In this document: in pieces, positions 1 to 10,099 of the stretch | Numbering within the stretch: the stretch's first letter is position 1 | How the letters are laid out: each line of letters begins with the position of its first letter | Origin: an uncultured Clostridia bacterium | GTDB taxonomy: Bacteria > Bacillota > Clostridia > Christensenellales > UBA1242 | Length of the DNA: 64,000 nucleotides | Assembly (NCBI GenBank): GCA_934747965.1 | Contig: CAKVHI010000001.1 | Coordinates: 186,001 to 250,000, forward strand | Direction of reading: 5' to 3' | Notes under the pieces: generated by a model | Seen by the model: only the letters and a program-made list of their open reading frames with translations | Databases searched by the model: none | What the model was told of the DNA's origin: nothing | Program-made: the position numbers and the translations under genes

Positions 1-3000
1 TTCAGACACCACAACATCTAACTTGGTTGGCGAATAAAGTATCCCTATATTTTCAAAAATAGGATAAATAGTATAGCTTTCTTGCTTTCCATTTTCAAGT
101 TTTAATTTTAAGTTTTCACTATCTGTTGAAACCGTTTCGCCAGGATAAGCAAAGACAGAAATATTTCCATTTTCATCACGACCCGTTGGATATAGCGAAT
201 AATATTTGCAACCAGCATCCGCCTTTTTTACTGTTGGCAATGTCAAATTAGCTCGATCTAAAACCCCAGCACCATACAAATATTTAGTTTTACCTTCAGA
301 TTTATATTGAAACCATTGACCTTGATTTTCAGCACTAATTGCTACGGTATTGTCCGTTCCAGTTTTTGTACAATCAATAAGTAAGTTTAAATAACTTGAA
401 TAGTTGCCTCTACCAAGCAAGAATGGCGCTGAAACACCTGTAGATAACCAATTTTGTTGAATACGGATGTTATATCCATAAGTTGGAACAATAACTTTTT
501 CTGTTATAGAAGTCCCATCAATTAATTTAACACTTTTATCATTTACCGCACTATTTCCAACTTGTGTGATTTTATCATTGTTATTTTCATTTTGATAAAG
601 ACCACCAAAAACATCATTTAAAAATTTATCTTCTTCATTATTCACATAACTATTCTCTGTTTCACGATATGCTCCGTAGCCATTGCCCCACTTTTGGTAA
701 ACTTGACTAACCTTTATTTCTCCACTGCCAACTAAGTTACCAACACTTCTTTCGCCAGCGTAGTTATTAAGAGAAATTTGACCTATAATGGAATAAGAAT
801 TTATGAATTGTACGGATGTATCTGCCTTACCAACAAAGCCTCCCATACACCACCAATCCGCTACTAACGAACTATCAACACCATTAGGCAAATAGACATA
901 ACTGTTTTCAATATCTTTATATGAAGCATACTCTTGAGCCCAGCCAATCATACCACCAAAAACAACAGTGTAGGTTTGGTTCCAACCAAGGAATTCCGTG
1001 CTTGTGATACCACTTTTGAAAATCATTTTATTTGGGTTTTCGTAATTGCACTCCCAAAAATTTACATTAGTCGCAATCCCTGCAAAGCCACCAACACAAG
1101 CATGATCTTCATTTGCATTTACTCCACCACCAGACATTCCATCAATATAAATGTAACTTTTGCTTGAACATTTTTCTATTCCACCTAAATTTGCGTAACC
1201 TGCAAGACCGCCAACAGCCACTATATTAGTGAAATAAACACCTGTAAGATTTAGCGTTCCAGCATAAACATGGCAATTTGTTAAATAAGAACTATCTGAA
1301 TAACCAACAAGCCCACCAGCATAGAAATTATGCTTATCATGTTTTTGCCATTTGTTGCTATCAGCTTCAATATTAAATGTGCCAACGCCAGAATCTTCAA
1401 TGTTTGTACCACCACTTACATAACCAACCAAACCACCGAAAGCATAATCGCAAGCAGTATCCTTATTATATTCTTTTTTTATTACAATAGAAAAATTTTC
1501 TACATTACAATTTTTAATTTCTCCCGCATTGTTTTTTCCAACAAGACCACCAAAATATCCACCAGATGATGCCCATTGCCCAATTGTTGGCTTAAACACA
1601 CCAACGGTAACATCTTTAATCTTTCCGCCGTTATTAAAGGCAACAACTGCACCGATGCAAGAATTATAACCTGTTGTAAGAATTTTACCTTTATCTGTTC
1701 CTTTAATGTTATTATAACTGCCTTGTCCTAAGTAGTAGTAATCAGCAACAGAAACTTCGTCTACTTTAAAATTTTCAATTTTAGCATTATTTTCAACAAA
1801 TCCAAATAATCCAAAGGATGTTTGCTTTGAACAGTAACTCGTGGTGGCCACTGCACCTTGCGAATTTATGAAATAATCTTTCCACCCTAACTCAATAGGT
1901 TTAATAGTGGCGGAAGTAATTGTCTTTCCATTTCCGTCAAATGTGCCTTGAAAAGCACCGTCGCCTGAAGAAGAACCGATAGCATCGCCTGAATAGGCAA
2001 TATCTTTTTGCAAAATTGCTTGATATTCTACACCGTATGTATTTTGAACACCTTTTAAACCTTTCGAATTCACATCAGAAGCAAAATTTTCTAAATCTGT
2101 TCCACTGCAAATATTATATGTAATTTTGCCGTCCTTCCACACAATCGGGGTGGTGGTTGAGTTGTTATCTTGAGGAGTCCAAACCTCATTTATGTTTATT
2201 GTTAGAATTTTAGTATTCCCCGAAGTCCTTGTACTGTATGATGTGATTGATTGATGAACATTTTTTGCACCTATTCCGTACAAATTCATGTTTTTTCCAC
2301 CATTCGACTCGCTAGCATATCGAACATAATAAGAAGTTTCTCCACTTATCGTTATATTTTTTCCACCAATCTTTACATCTACATCGTATCCTTTTTTTGA
2401 AGTAGATGAAAAGATTTCTGTTTTTTTAGGTATTATCGCTGAAAGATAGTAATAAGAATTCAAATAATTCTTATTAAAAAAACTTCCGCCACTAAATTGG
2501 TAACCACCAAGATTTATATATCGGCTTGTAAGCTCAAACTCAATTTGAAGATTTTTGTTAGACAACAAAACTGTATATGTTTCACCCGGAGTTAGAGTTG
2601 CCGTATTACTAGTTGTAAGTAAATTATCAGGATCAAAGTTATTTTCCCCTTTAAATATGCCAACAACATAACATTTTTCAGGTTTTTCAACCACAATTTT
2701 AACTTTTGAAGTACCATTCAAATTTATGCCTTGTCTATCTTGTCCCAAAGCATATTCTCTGCCTATTTCTTCATCTTTTGCTGCTGTGTTTGTTGTTGCA
2801 TAAACACGAGAGCCGTTGTACATATATAATTGTTGACTTTTACTCCAAAGCCACCCATATTTCCATGTTTCATTATTCACTTGATTTATAGAAAAATCAT
2901 CAGAATATCCTGCAACATAAATTGTTGTATTAACACTTTCTGTTTCTGCCACAACATCCTCTTGATTATCATTTTTGCCAACGCCGTTTATAACAGAATT

Positions 3001-3099
3001 CATCACAGGCACAGCGCAAAAAATTGTCAAAACCAAGATTATGCCAAGAAATATATTTTTAACAAAAGTTTTAAAAGGATATTTAATCTTTTTCTCCAT
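1..3099 (-). CDS. Secreted GLUG-repeat surface protein, C-terminus beyond window
   Basis: The reading frame is open from an ATG at 3097-3099 to the window edge (1033 codons, no stop), so the C-terminus is missing. AGGTGAG lies just upstream as ribosome site. Residues about 14-33 form a hydrophobic signal or anchor segment after a Lys-rich start. From roughly residue 430 to 760 there are at least seven GLUG-type motifs such as GGLVGYVSGG, GGLAGYANLGG and GGFVGKADTS, spaced about 35-45 residues apart. GLUG repeats are known from adhesin and IgA-peptidase-like surface proteins and probably form a beta-solenoid; adhesion is inference. A second GLUG protein lies at 15973-19080. The upstream AT-rich region (3100-3321) contains TATAAT-like boxes but no clear -35. 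Confidence 0.85.
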   Translation of the reverse strand, partial: MEKKIKYPFKTFVKNIFLGIILVLTIFCAVPVMNSVINGVGKNDNQEDVVAETESVNTTIYVAGYSDDFSINQVNNETWKYGWLWSKSQQLYMYNGSRVYATTNTAAKDEEIGREYALGQDRQGINLNGTSKVKIVVEKPEKCYVVGIFKGENNFDPDNLLTTSNTATLTPGETYTVLLSNKNLQIEFELTSRYINLGGYQFSGGSFFNKNYLNSYYYLSAIIPKKTEIFSSTSKKGYDVDVKIGGKNITISGETSYYVRYASESNGGKNMNLYGIGAKNVHQSITSYSTRTSGNTKILTININEVWTPQDNNSTTTPIVWKDGKITYNICSGTDLENFASDVNSKGLKGVQNTYGVEYQAILQKDIAYSGDAIGSSSGDGAFQGTFDGNGKTITSATIKPIELGWKDYFINSQGAVATTSYCSKQTSFGLFGFVENNAKIENFKVDEVSVADYYYLGQGSYNNIKGTDKGKILTTGYNSCIGAVVAFNNGGKIKDVTVGVFKPTIGQWASSGGYFGGLVGKNNAGEIKNCNVENFSIVIKKEYNKDTACDYAFGGLVGYVSGGTNIEDSGVGTFNIEADSNKWQKHDKHNFYAGGLVGYSDSSYLTNCHVYAGTLNLTGVYFTNIVAVGGLAGYANLGGIEKCSSKSYIYIDGMSGGGVNANEDHACVGGFAGIATNVNFWECNYENPNKMIFKSGITSTEFLGWNQTYTVVFGGMIGWAQEYASYKDIENSYVYLPNGVDSSLVADWWCMGGFVGKADTSVQFINSYSIIGQISLNNYAGERSVGNLVGSGEIKVSQVYQKWGNGYGAYRETENSYVNNEEDKFLNDVFGGLYQNENNNDKITQVGNSAVNDKSVKLIDGTSITEKVIVPTYGYNIRIQQNWLSTGVSAPFLLGRGNYSSYLNLLIDCTKTGTDNTVAISAENQGQWFQYKSEGKTKYLYGAGVLDRANLTLPTVKKADAGCKYYSLYPTGRDENGNISVFAYPGETVSTDSENLKLKLENGKQESYTIYPIFENIGILYSPTKLDVVVSE

Positions 3100-3321
3100 A
3101 ACTCACCTATTTTTATTTTGTAAAATCGCACTAAAATTATTTATTATATTATTATTATATATAAAATCTTTTTTTTCGCAAAACAATTTTCTTAAAAATC
3201 AAAAATTTGGTTAATTTTTTAATGTAAAATATTCGTTATTTAAATTTGTTTTTTGTGTGATAAATTGTTTTTTTAAAATAATTTTTTAACAAATTTTTTT
3301 GCAAAAAGCAAAAAATTAAAC

Positions 3322-3351
3322 AAAAAAAGCGAATTAATTTTCGCTTTTTTT
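3322..3351 (-). terminator. Intrinsic terminator
   Basis: A 12-bp AT-rich stem with an AGCGAA/TTCGCT core and a six-base loop, followed by a U run. It lies two bases after the stop of the 3354-4520 gene and is symmetrical, so it could work in both directions. Confidence 0.8.
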
Positions 3352-3353
3352 AT

Positions 3354-4520
3354 TTATCTAATATTATTTAAATCAAGATTTTCTGGTTTTTTAAAGTCAA
3401 AATCTCCTCTTTTCATTTTGTTAAATTCTTTCATTTCATCAAAAGACAATTCTTCACAAGTTAAAGTTTTAACAACAAAATCAGTCTTTTTGCCAGAAAT
3501 ATAGTCTTTCAAATCTTGCAAAATAATTGGAATTTGTGCACCCATATCGTTTGTTGAAGTTGTTGTTATTGTTAAAACTCTGTTATATGCCTTAACATTT
3601 TTTGATGATAAAGAAGACATAATTAATCTGTCATCTTTCAAGATTTCATCATAACTTTCAGAATCTTCTTCACAATAACTTACTCCAGTTAGTTTGTATG
3701 TATAATCAAAAGTATGAGAATTTAAATCATATTTCCAATCAACAATCTCAAAATGATAAGGCAAAAATCCAATTTGATTTTTGTTTAGGTCAAAAGAAAA
3801 TAGTTCATTGATTTTGTTTGCATCATTTTGATTAAAATTATCCCACTTAAAATCAATCTTATTATTAGTAGAAAATTCAACATATTGCATATTTTCAACA
3901 ATTTGTTTTAAGGCATCAAGATAGGTTAACATATTATTTTCTTTCTCAGCATCAACCAAAGCATTATAGTAATCTAACAAAACGGTGTAAATTCCTTTTC
4001 CATAATGATTGACTATAGAGCCGGTAATCAAACGCTCTTCTAATTCGCAATAAACATTCAAAACAACATTTTCATCTCCGGGCTGTTCAAACTCAAGCCC
4101 TGTTATTTTTGATTTATTAAAAGTGCCAAATTTTGTATCTCTTGAAAGCCTTTGGGTTAGGGCTTCGTCAACCAATTCATAATTTTGTTTAATCATGTTT
4201 TGATAACCACCATTACCAGTTGTTTGATAGTCGACCAAAGTTTTTGTGCCATAAACTGCACCCGCAAATATTCCAGCACCTAGCAACCAAGCAATAATGC
4301 GTTTTTTTAATGATTTTTTTGGTTTTTGAGATTTAGCAAAAGTTTTTACATTATCTTTAGCTTCTTCTCGACTTTCCTTTTCAACATCTTTCAAAGATTT
4401 TTCATCTTCAACCTTAAGAGTCGAAACTTCGATTTTAGTTTCACAAAAACTTTCTTTTTTTGTTTCAACATCCAAATCATTTTCAACATTCATTTCAACT
4501 TTATCAAATTCATCAAGCAT
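3354..4520 (-). CDS. Single-pass membrane protein of unknown function, 388 aa
   Basis: Not recognised. I choose ATG at 4520 (protein begins MLDEF) because GAGGTG sits five bases upstream; a TTG four codons earlier would overlap that site. The first ~75 residues are acidic and Lys/Glu-rich, then a basic stretch (KKSLKKRI) leads into one membrane segment near residues 80-100. The remaining ~290 residues lie on the other side, probably outside the cell, and mix short helices with beta-like segments. This layout (charged cytosolic tail, single TM, extracellular domain) resembles the proteins at 38763-39722 and 31771-38754, but I see no sequence match between them. Monocistronic, with its own terminator. 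Confidence 0.75.
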   Translation of the reverse strand: MLDEFDKVEMNVENDLDVETKKESFCETKIEVSTLKVEDEKSLKDVEKESREEAKDNVKTFAKSQKPKKSLKKRIIAWLLGAGIFAGAVYGTKTLVDYQTTGNGGYQNMIKQNYELVDEALTQRLSRDTKFGTFNKSKITGLEFEQPGDENVVLNVYCELEERLITGSIVNHYGKGIYTVLLDYYNALVDAEKENNMLTYLDALKQIVENMQYVEFSTNNKIDFKWDNFNQNDANKINELFSFDLNKNQIGFLPYHFEIVDWKYDLNSHTFDYTYKLTGVSYCEEDSESYDEILKDDRLIMSSLSSKNVKAYNRVLTITTTSTNDMGAQIPIILQDLKDYISGKKTDFVVKTLTCEELSFDEMKEFNKMKRGDFDFKKPENLDLNNIR

Positions 4521-4651
4521 ACAACACCTCAAACATATTTTTTATTATTCTAACACACAATATTTCAAATTGCAATAGTTTTTATATTTTTACACATTAA
4601 TTCAAAAATTAGTAAGAAATAATTTTAAAGACATAAATTCTAAAAAAAATA

Positions 4652-4679
4652 TTAACAAATGCTGTTTTTGTGTTATAAT
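4652..4679 (+). promoter_or_regulatory. Promoter of mnmE, predicted leaderless
   Basis: TTAACA at 4652-4657, 16-base spacer, and TGTTATAAT extended -10 with TATAAT at 4674-4679. The ATG follows seven bases later, so the predicted transcription start falls at or one base before the AUG. No Shine-Dalgarno site is present. Confidence 0.7.
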
Positions 4680-4686
4680 AATAATC

Positions 4687-6036
4687 ATGGAAAAAACAAT
4701 TTGTGCAATTTCAACACCAATCGGTGTTGGCGGAATAAGTGTTATAAGGCTTTCTGGAAAGCAAAGCCTTGACATTGTAAACAAAATTTTAGAAAAACCT
4801 TTAAACAATCCTGAGCCAAGAAAAATGCAACTTAAAACAATAAAAACGAAAGATTTTTGTGATAATTGTTTGGTTGTTTATTTTAAGGCACCTTTTTCTT
4901 ACACTGGCGAAGACATTGTTGAAATACAGTGTCATGGCGGAATTTTTATTACAAATTTGATATTACAAGCCTTGCTAAACAATGGTGCTAATCTTGCCGA
5001 AAATGGAGAGTTTACTAAACGAGCATTTTTGAATGGTAAACTAAGCCTAGACAAAGCCGAAGGTGTGATTGATATGATCAATGCTGAAAGTGAAAGTCAA
5101 CTTAAGGCAGGCTATAATCTTTTGAAAGGAAAACTTTATGAAACAATAAAACAAAAGCAAAATGTTTTGACCGATATTATGGCAGAACTTGAAGTAAGTT
5201 TAGATTATCCCGAACATGATATAGAATACACAACCTTAGAAAATTTCAAGCAAAAAATAGAAAACTTATTAAGTGAAATTGTTGAAATCAAAGATACCAG
5301 CAAAACAGGAATGATAATTAAGAACGGAATTAACATCGCTCTTTTAGGAGCACCTAATGTTGGAAAAAGCAGTTTGATGAACAGTTTGCTTGGGTTTAAT
5401 CGTGCCATAGTTACAAGCATTGCTGGAACAACACGAGATATTATTGAAGAAGGCTATGTTTTTAATGGCGTTAAAGTTAATTTGATTGACACCGCAGGAA
5501 TAAGAGAAAGTTCAAATCAAGTTGAACAAATCGGAATAAATCTTGCAAAAGAAAAATTAATTTCTGCCGATTTAATTCTGTTTGTGCTTGACGCTACCCG
5601 AAAGATAACTGACGAAGAAATTAATCTTTACAACTCTATTTCAAACAAAAAAATTATAGTTATAAACAAATCTGACATAAAAAATGAATGTTTTGATTTG
5701 TCAAAACTAAGCACGAACAATGTAAAAATTGTTGAAACTTCAACAATTTTAAATACAAACATTGACAAACTAAAACAAACAATTTTTGATGAAATTATAG
5801 GCAATAACATTGTTGGCAATTCTACCATAATAACTAATATTAGGCACAAAAATAGCCTTGAAAAAGCCGAAAATAGCCTAAAAGATGCATTAAAAACACT
5901 AAACGACACTCAAAGTTTAGAATTATTGTCTATTGATTTAGCCAATGCTTATTCAGCCCTTGGAGAAATAACTGGCGAAACAAATTCAGAAAATGTTATT
6001 GACAGAATATTTGAAAAATTTTGCTTGGGTAAATAG
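4687..6036 (+). CDS. mnmE: tRNA modification GTPase MnmE (TrmE)
   Basis: With MnmG, this forms the complex that installs the (carboxymethyl)aminomethyl group at C5 of the wobble uridine in certain tRNAs. At 449 aa it has normal family length. The N-terminal folate-binding domain is followed by a helical domain holding an inserted G domain: P-loop GAPNVGKSS near residue 222, the AGTTRD switch and DTAG motif, and NKSD for guanine recognition. It ends in the family's invariant C-terminal tetrapeptide, here CLGK. The next gene is its partner mnmG. The ATG has no ribosome site but sits seven bases after a -10 box. Confidence 0.97.
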   Translation: MEKTICAISTPIGVGGISVIRLSGKQSLDIVNKILEKPLNNPEPRKMQLKTIKTKDFCDNCLVVYFKAPFSYTGEDIVEIQCHGGIFITNLILQALLNNGANLAENGEFTKRAFLNGKLSLDKAEGVIDMINAESESQLKAGYNLLKGKLYETIKQKQNVLTDIMAELEVSLDYPEHDIEYTTLENFKQKIENLLSEIVEIKDTSKTGMIIKNGINIALLGAPNVGKSSLMNSLLGFNRAIVTSIAGTTRDIIEEGYVFNGVKVNLIDTAGIRESSNQVEQIGINLAKEKLISADLILFVLDATRKITDEEINLYNSISNKKIIVINKSDIKNECFDLSKLSTNNVKIVETSTILNTNIDKLKQTIFDEIIGNNIVGNSTIITNIRHKNSLEKAENSLKDALKTLNDTQSLELLSIDLANAYSALGEITGETNSENVIDRIFEKFCLGK

Positions 6037-6141
6037 ACAATAAAAATATTTAAAAATTGCTATTAAATTTTTTAATTATAAATTATATCAAAAAAATTGC
6101 TTAATCAGTTTAAAAACAAATTTTAAGCAAAAGGAAGAAAT

Positions 6142-8001
6142 ATGACAAAAGAATATGATGCAATAGTTATAGGTGCTGGACATGCTGGTGCCGAAGCAAG
6201 TTTAAGCCTTGCAAGAACAGGTTTAAAAACTTTGCTTTTGACCCTTAACCTAGATTCAATAGGTTTTTTGGCTTGCAATCCTTCTATTGGTGGAACAAGT
6301 AAAGGTCAGCTTGTTAGTGAAATTGATGCCCTTGGTGGCGAAATGGGTGTTAACGCCGACAAATCAACCATTCAATTAAGGATGCTAAATCGTGGCAAAG
6401 GTGTTGCAGTTCAAAGTTTACGCTGTCAGGCTGATAAAAACCTTTATCATCAAAATATGAAACAAACACTAGAAAGCACTCCTAATTTATTTATTAAACA
6501 AGCCGAAGCAAGTAAAATTTTGACCAAAAATGGCAAAATTTGTGGGCTTATAACAACAAAAGATGAGGAATTTAAGTGCAAAGCAATTATAGTTTGCACA
6601 GGTGTTTATTTAAAAAGCAAAATATTTGTTGGAAATTATACAGAAAACATTGGTCCAAATGGCTTTCAAGCAAGCAATAATTTAACACAATGTTTGATTG
6701 ACTTAGGGCTTGAAATAAGGCGTTTTAAAACTGGCACTCCAATGAGAGTTCATTCAGACACAATTGATTATTCTAAACTCGAAATTCAAAAAGGAGAAGA
6801 CAACATTCAAAGTTTTTCTTTTTTGAACGAAAACAGAAAGCCTAACAATGTAAAAGATTGTTATCTTGCCTACACCAACGAAAAAACACATGATTTAATT
6901 CGAAATAACCTTGAAAAATTTCCGATGTATTCAGGAGAAATTGTAGGTATTGGTCCAAGATATTGCCCTTCTATTGAAACAAAAATAATGAGATTTAAAG
7001 ATAAAGATAGACACCAACTTTTTGTTGAGCCAGAAAGTTTGACAACGAAAGAAGTTTATATGCAAGGCTTTTCAACAAGTGCACCAGTTTACCTTCAAGA
7101 AGAAATGCTACACAGTTTGGTAGGATTTGAAAATGCTCACATAATGAGAGATGCCTACGCTATTGAATATGATTGCATTAACAGTTTAAGTCTAAAACCT
7201 ACTCTTGAATATAAACATATTGAAGGGCTTTATTTTGCCGGTCAAGTCAACGGAACAAGTGGTTATGAAGAAGCCGCCGCACAAGGACTTTTGGCTGGAA
7301 TAAACGCAAGTTTAAAAATAAGAAACAAAGAGCCCCTTATTTTAAGCCGAAGCGATGCGTACATTGGTGTTTTGATTGATGACCTAGTAACAAAAGGAAC
7401 AAATGAGCCTTACAGAATGATGACATCAAGAGCCGAGTACCGACTTTTGTTAAGACAAGACAATGCCGACCTAAGATTGACCGAAATGGGAAGAAAAGTC
7501 GGATTAGTTACAGATGAAAGATATGAAATATTTGAAAATAAAAAACAAAAAATAGAGAGTTTAACAAAAGAATTAAATGAATTGATAAAATCTGAAGATG
7601 TAAATCCTTTTTTGGTAAAAATGGGAGAAAATGAAGTTAACAGCTCAATAAGTTACTACAACTTAATTAAAAGAAATAACATAACCTTACAAGATATTTG
7701 CAATTATTTTAATGTTTTTAAAAATTATTCTTCTTGCGTTATTGATGAGGTAAACACGATTATAAAATATGAAGGATATATCAAAAAGCAACAAGAACAA
7801 ATTGAAAACCTAAAAAAACAAGAAAAATTAACTCTTCCACAAAAGTTTGATTACTCATTAGTAAAAGGTTTAAGGCTTGAAGCAATTCAAAAATTGAATG
7901 AAATTCAACCAATAAATATTGGTCAAGCATCAAGAATTAGCGGAATAAGCCCAGCCGACATTAATGTGCTGATAGTTTATTTAAAGACAAAATTTAATTA
8001 A
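6142..8001 (+). CDS. mnmG: tRNA uridine-modification enzyme MnmG (GidA)
   Basis: FAD-dependent partner of MnmE in wobble-uridine modification. Its 619 aa match the family. The N-terminus carries the FAD-binding GAGHAGAEAS motif, followed by the GidA signature around NPSIGGTSKGQL and the two catalytic-region cysteines, one in the NPSIGG segment (ACNPS) and one later (PRYCPSIE). A second signature, GQVNGTSGYEEAAAQG, occurs near residue 370. The gene starts 105 bases after mnmE, with AAGGAAG as ribosome site. The gap holds an inverted repeat (TTGCTTA/TAAGCAA, about 6101-6131) but no clear terminator. The usual downstream rsmG is absent here; instead a convergent obgE follows. Confidence 0.97.
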   Translation: MTKEYDAIVIGAGHAGAEASLSLARTGLKTLLLTLNLDSIGFLACNPSIGGTSKGQLVSEIDALGGEMGVNADKSTIQLRMLNRGKGVAVQSLRCQADKNLYHQNMKQTLESTPNLFIKQAEASKILTKNGKICGLITTKDEEFKCKAIIVCTGVYLKSKIFVGNYTENIGPNGFQASNNLTQCLIDLGLEIRRFKTGTPMRVHSDTIDYSKLEIQKGEDNIQSFSFLNENRKPNNVKDCYLAYTNEKTHDLIRNNLEKFPMYSGEIVGIGPRYCPSIETKIMRFKDKDRHQLFVEPESLTTKEVYMQGFSTSAPVYLQEEMLHSLVGFENAHIMRDAYAIEYDCINSLSLKPTLEYKHIEGLYFAGQVNGTSGYEEAAAQGLLAGINASLKIRNKEPLILSRSDAYIGVLIDDLVTKGTNEPYRMMTSRAEYRLLLRQDNADLRLTEMGRKVGLVTDERYEIFENKKQKIESLTKELNELIKSEDVNPFLVKMGENEVNSSISYYNLIKRNNITLQDICNYFNVFKNYSSCVIDEVNTIIKYEGYIKKQQEQIENLKKQEKLTLPQKFDYSLVKGLRLEAIQKLNEIQPINIGQASRISGISPADINVLIVYLKTKFN

Positions 8002-8140
8002 CATTTTTCTGATGTTTTTTCACAAAAAACACATATAATTTAAGTTTAATTTAAGTTTTTAAATTTAAACAAATTTAATATTTAAAGTAAATTTAAATAA
8101 AATCTAAAATAAAATTAAAATTTAATGTAAAATTATATAA

Positions 8141-8165
8141 AAAAATGGCAAAAAGCCATTTTTTT
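8141..8165. terminator. Shared bidirectional terminator, mnmG/obgE
   Basis: Stem AAAAATGGC/GCCATTTTT with a five-base A loop and U runs on both strands, between the convergent mnmG and obgE. The bases from 8002 to 8140 are almost pure A/T and show no gene. Confidence 0.85.
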
Positions 8166-9438
8166 ATTCAACATAAGTAAATTCATAAGGTCCTATTTTT
8201 ACGGTATCACCTTCAACAAGTCCTTTCTCAAGAAGTTTGTCTATAATGCCATTTTGTTTTAATCTTCGTTGAAAATATGCAAAACTTTCTGGATCACTCA
8301 AAATAATTCCCCTACTCATTTTGTCAATTAATCCCCCACTAACAACAAATCTTCCTTCATCATCTCGTTTAACATCAAAAGATGTATAGTCGCGCCTATC
8401 AAGTTCAAACAATTCAACTTGTTCTTGTTGTTTTGGTGGAAGTTTTGAAATTTCAGTTATAATCGCATTCAAAAGGTCATCAACGCCTTGCCTTGTTGCG
8501 GCTGAAAACTCAATAATTTTGTAATCTTTTCCAAACTTTTGTTTAAATTCTTCTACTTTTGCTTTTTGATTGTCATCAAAAATCAAATCCATTTTGTTTA
8601 GCACAATAATTTGTGGAGATTTTGCAACTTCTTCATTATACTTCTTCAACTCATTGTTAATAACAACAAAATCTTCAACAGGATCTCTGCCGTCAACGCC
8701 CGCAATATCCACAATATTAAGCAAAATACGGGTTCTCTCGATGTGTTTCAAAAATTCTAGCCCCAAACCCTTACCTTCACTTGCTCCTTCAATTATGCCC
8801 GGGATATCGGCTATTATAAAACTATTGTTATAGTACTTAACAACACCCAAGTTAGGAGATAAAGTTGTAAAATGATATGCTGCAATTTTTGGCTTAGCAC
8901 TTGTAAGAACACTTAAAATTTTGCTCTTTCCAACACTTGGATATCCAATCAAGCCAACATCTGCGATTGTTTTAAGTTCAAGGTCAACAGCATATTCTTT
9001 TGTTTTTTCACCAAGTTCACTAAATGTTGGGCTTTGACGCCTTGAATTTGCAAATTTAGAATTACCTCTTCCTCCAAGTCCACCACGCAAAATAACTTGT
9101 TTTTCTCCATGGCTAACCATATCCGCAATAACCTTTCCTGTTTCAGCATCTTTAACAACAGTCCCGCAAGGCACTTTTAAGATTAAATCTTCGCCACTTT
9201 TGCCATAAGCGTTACTGCTTCCGCCATTTGCTCCGTTTTCGGCCTTAAAATGTTTTGTGTAGTAAAAATCAACCAAATTATTTAGCCCACTATCAGCAAT
9301 CAAAACAATATCTCCGCCCTTGCCGCCATCACCGCCATCCGGACCACCATGCATGGTTAAAGTATCGCGATAAAAATTAACTTTACCATCTCCACCATTG
9401 CCTGCCTTTATATAAATTCTTGTTTTATCAACGAACAT
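8164..9438 (-). CDS. obgE: GTPase ObgE/CgtA
   Basis: Essential Obg-family GTPase acting in 50S ribosome assembly and stress control. The N-terminal ~158 residues are the Gly-rich Obg fold (for example GGPDGGDGGKGGD). The G domain follows, with P-loop GYPSVGKSK near residue 165, DIPG as G3 and NKMD as G4. A C-terminal OCT domain covers about residues 345-424. The usual Ser/Thr-Leu-Leu after the P-loop lysine is KIL here, a mild deviation. The ATG at 9438 is preceded by AAGGAG, which lies inside the last codons of nth. The two genes overlap by 11 bases, so they are cotranscribed and probably translationally coupled. Confidence 0.97.
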   Translation of the reverse strand: MFVDKTRIYIKAGNGGDGKVNFYRDTLTMHGGPDGGDGGKGGDIVLIADSGLNNLVDFYYTKHFKAENGANGGSSNAYGKSGEDLILKVPCGTVVKDAETGKVIADMVSHGEKQVILRGGLGGRGNSKFANSRRQSPTFSELGEKTKEYAVDLELKTIADVGLIGYPSVGKSKILSVLTSAKPKIAAYHFTTLSPNLGVVKYYNNSFIIADIPGIIEGASEGKGLGLEFLKHIERTRILLNIVDIAGVDGRDPVEDFVVINNELKKYNEEVAKSPQIIVLNKMDLIFDDNQKAKVEEFKQKFGKDYKIIEFSAATRQGVDDLLNAIITEISKLPPKQQEQVELFELDRRDYTSFDVKRDDEGRFVVSGGLIDKMSRGIILSDPESFAYFQRRLKQNGIIDKLLEKGLVEGDTVKIGPYEFTYVE

Positions 9439-10066
9439 TAAAATTCTCCTTATAATACTTACAATATTTTTTTAAACCACAAATTTCACATTTAGGGTTT
9501 TTACTTTTGCAATAATATCTTCCAAACAAAACAAGATATTGATGCAAAGATGACCACAAATTTTGGTCAAAGCATTTTTGCAAGTCAAATTCTACTTGCT
9601 TAGGTGAATTTCCACCACTTAATTCAAGCCTTAATGAAACCCTAAAAACATGTGTGTCTACGGCAATAGCACTTTGTTTAAACCCTTCGCTTAAAACAAC
9701 ATTAGCAGTTTTTCTGCCAACACCACTCAAGCTTGTAAGTGTCTCTAAAGTGTTTGGAACAACTCCTTCGAACCTCTCTAAAATATCTTTGCTTGCACCA
9801 ATTATGTTCTTTGCTTTGTTGTGATAAAATCCGCAAGAGCGAATTTTACTCTCTAATTCAGACTGAGATAATTTTGCAAAATCTTGTGGTTTGTTATATT
9901 TTTTGAACAAATCTTTGGTTACAACATTCACTCTTTTATCAGTGCATTGACTTGACAAAATAACTGCAACCAAAAGTTCAAACACTGTATCGTACTCAAG
10001 TTCGCACCTAGGGTTTTCAAACAAATTGTCTAAGTAACCATAAATTTCTGTACACTTTTTATTCAC
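9428..10066 (-). CDS. nth: Endonuclease III (DNA glycosylase/AP lyase)
   Basis: Base-excision repair enzyme removing oxidised pyrimidines and cleaving AP sites. It has 212 aa. The helix-hairpin-helix LSGVGRKTANVVL carries the catalytic Lys, and the catalytic Asp is in AVDTHVFRV. A C-terminal 4Fe-4S loop C-x6-C-x2-C-x5-C starts at CKSKNPKC. The start is GTG at 10066. No ribosome site exists, but TGGTATAAT ends six bases before the GTG, so the transcript is predicted to be leaderless with a GUG start. The end overlaps obgE. Confidence 0.96.
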   Translation of the reverse strand: MNKKCTEIYGYLDNLFENPRCELEYDTVFELLVAVILSSQCTDKRVNVVTKDLFKKYNKPQDFAKLSQSELESKIRSCGFYHNKAKNIIGASKDILERFEGVVPNTLETLTSLSGVGRKTANVVLSEGFKQSAIAVDTHVFRVSLRLELSGGNSPKQVEFDLQKCFDQNLWSSLHQYLVLFGRYYCKSKNPKCEICGLKKYCKYYKENFNVR

Positions 10067-10072
10067 AAATTT

Positions 10073-10099
10073 ATTATACCAAAATTACAAAAAAATCAA
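10073..10099 (-). promoter_or_regulatory. Promoter of nth-obgE, predicted leaderless (GTG start)
   Basis: Extended -10 TGGTATAAT, with TATAAT at 10073-10078, exactly six bases before the GTG. A possible -35, TTGATT at 10094-10099 with a short 15-base spacer, lies inside the stem of the upstream gene's terminator. Confidence 0.65.

Noticed and set aside
6101..6131. Inverted repeat TTGCTTA/TAAGCAA before mnmG as a riboswitch or terminator
   Set aside because: Only seven base pairs with a 17-base loop and no U run; too weak to support a function.
8002..8140. Extreme A/T stretch after mnmG as a possible regulatory or replication element
   Set aside because: No repeat unit, palindrome or box beyond what the base composition predicts, apart from the terminator at its end.
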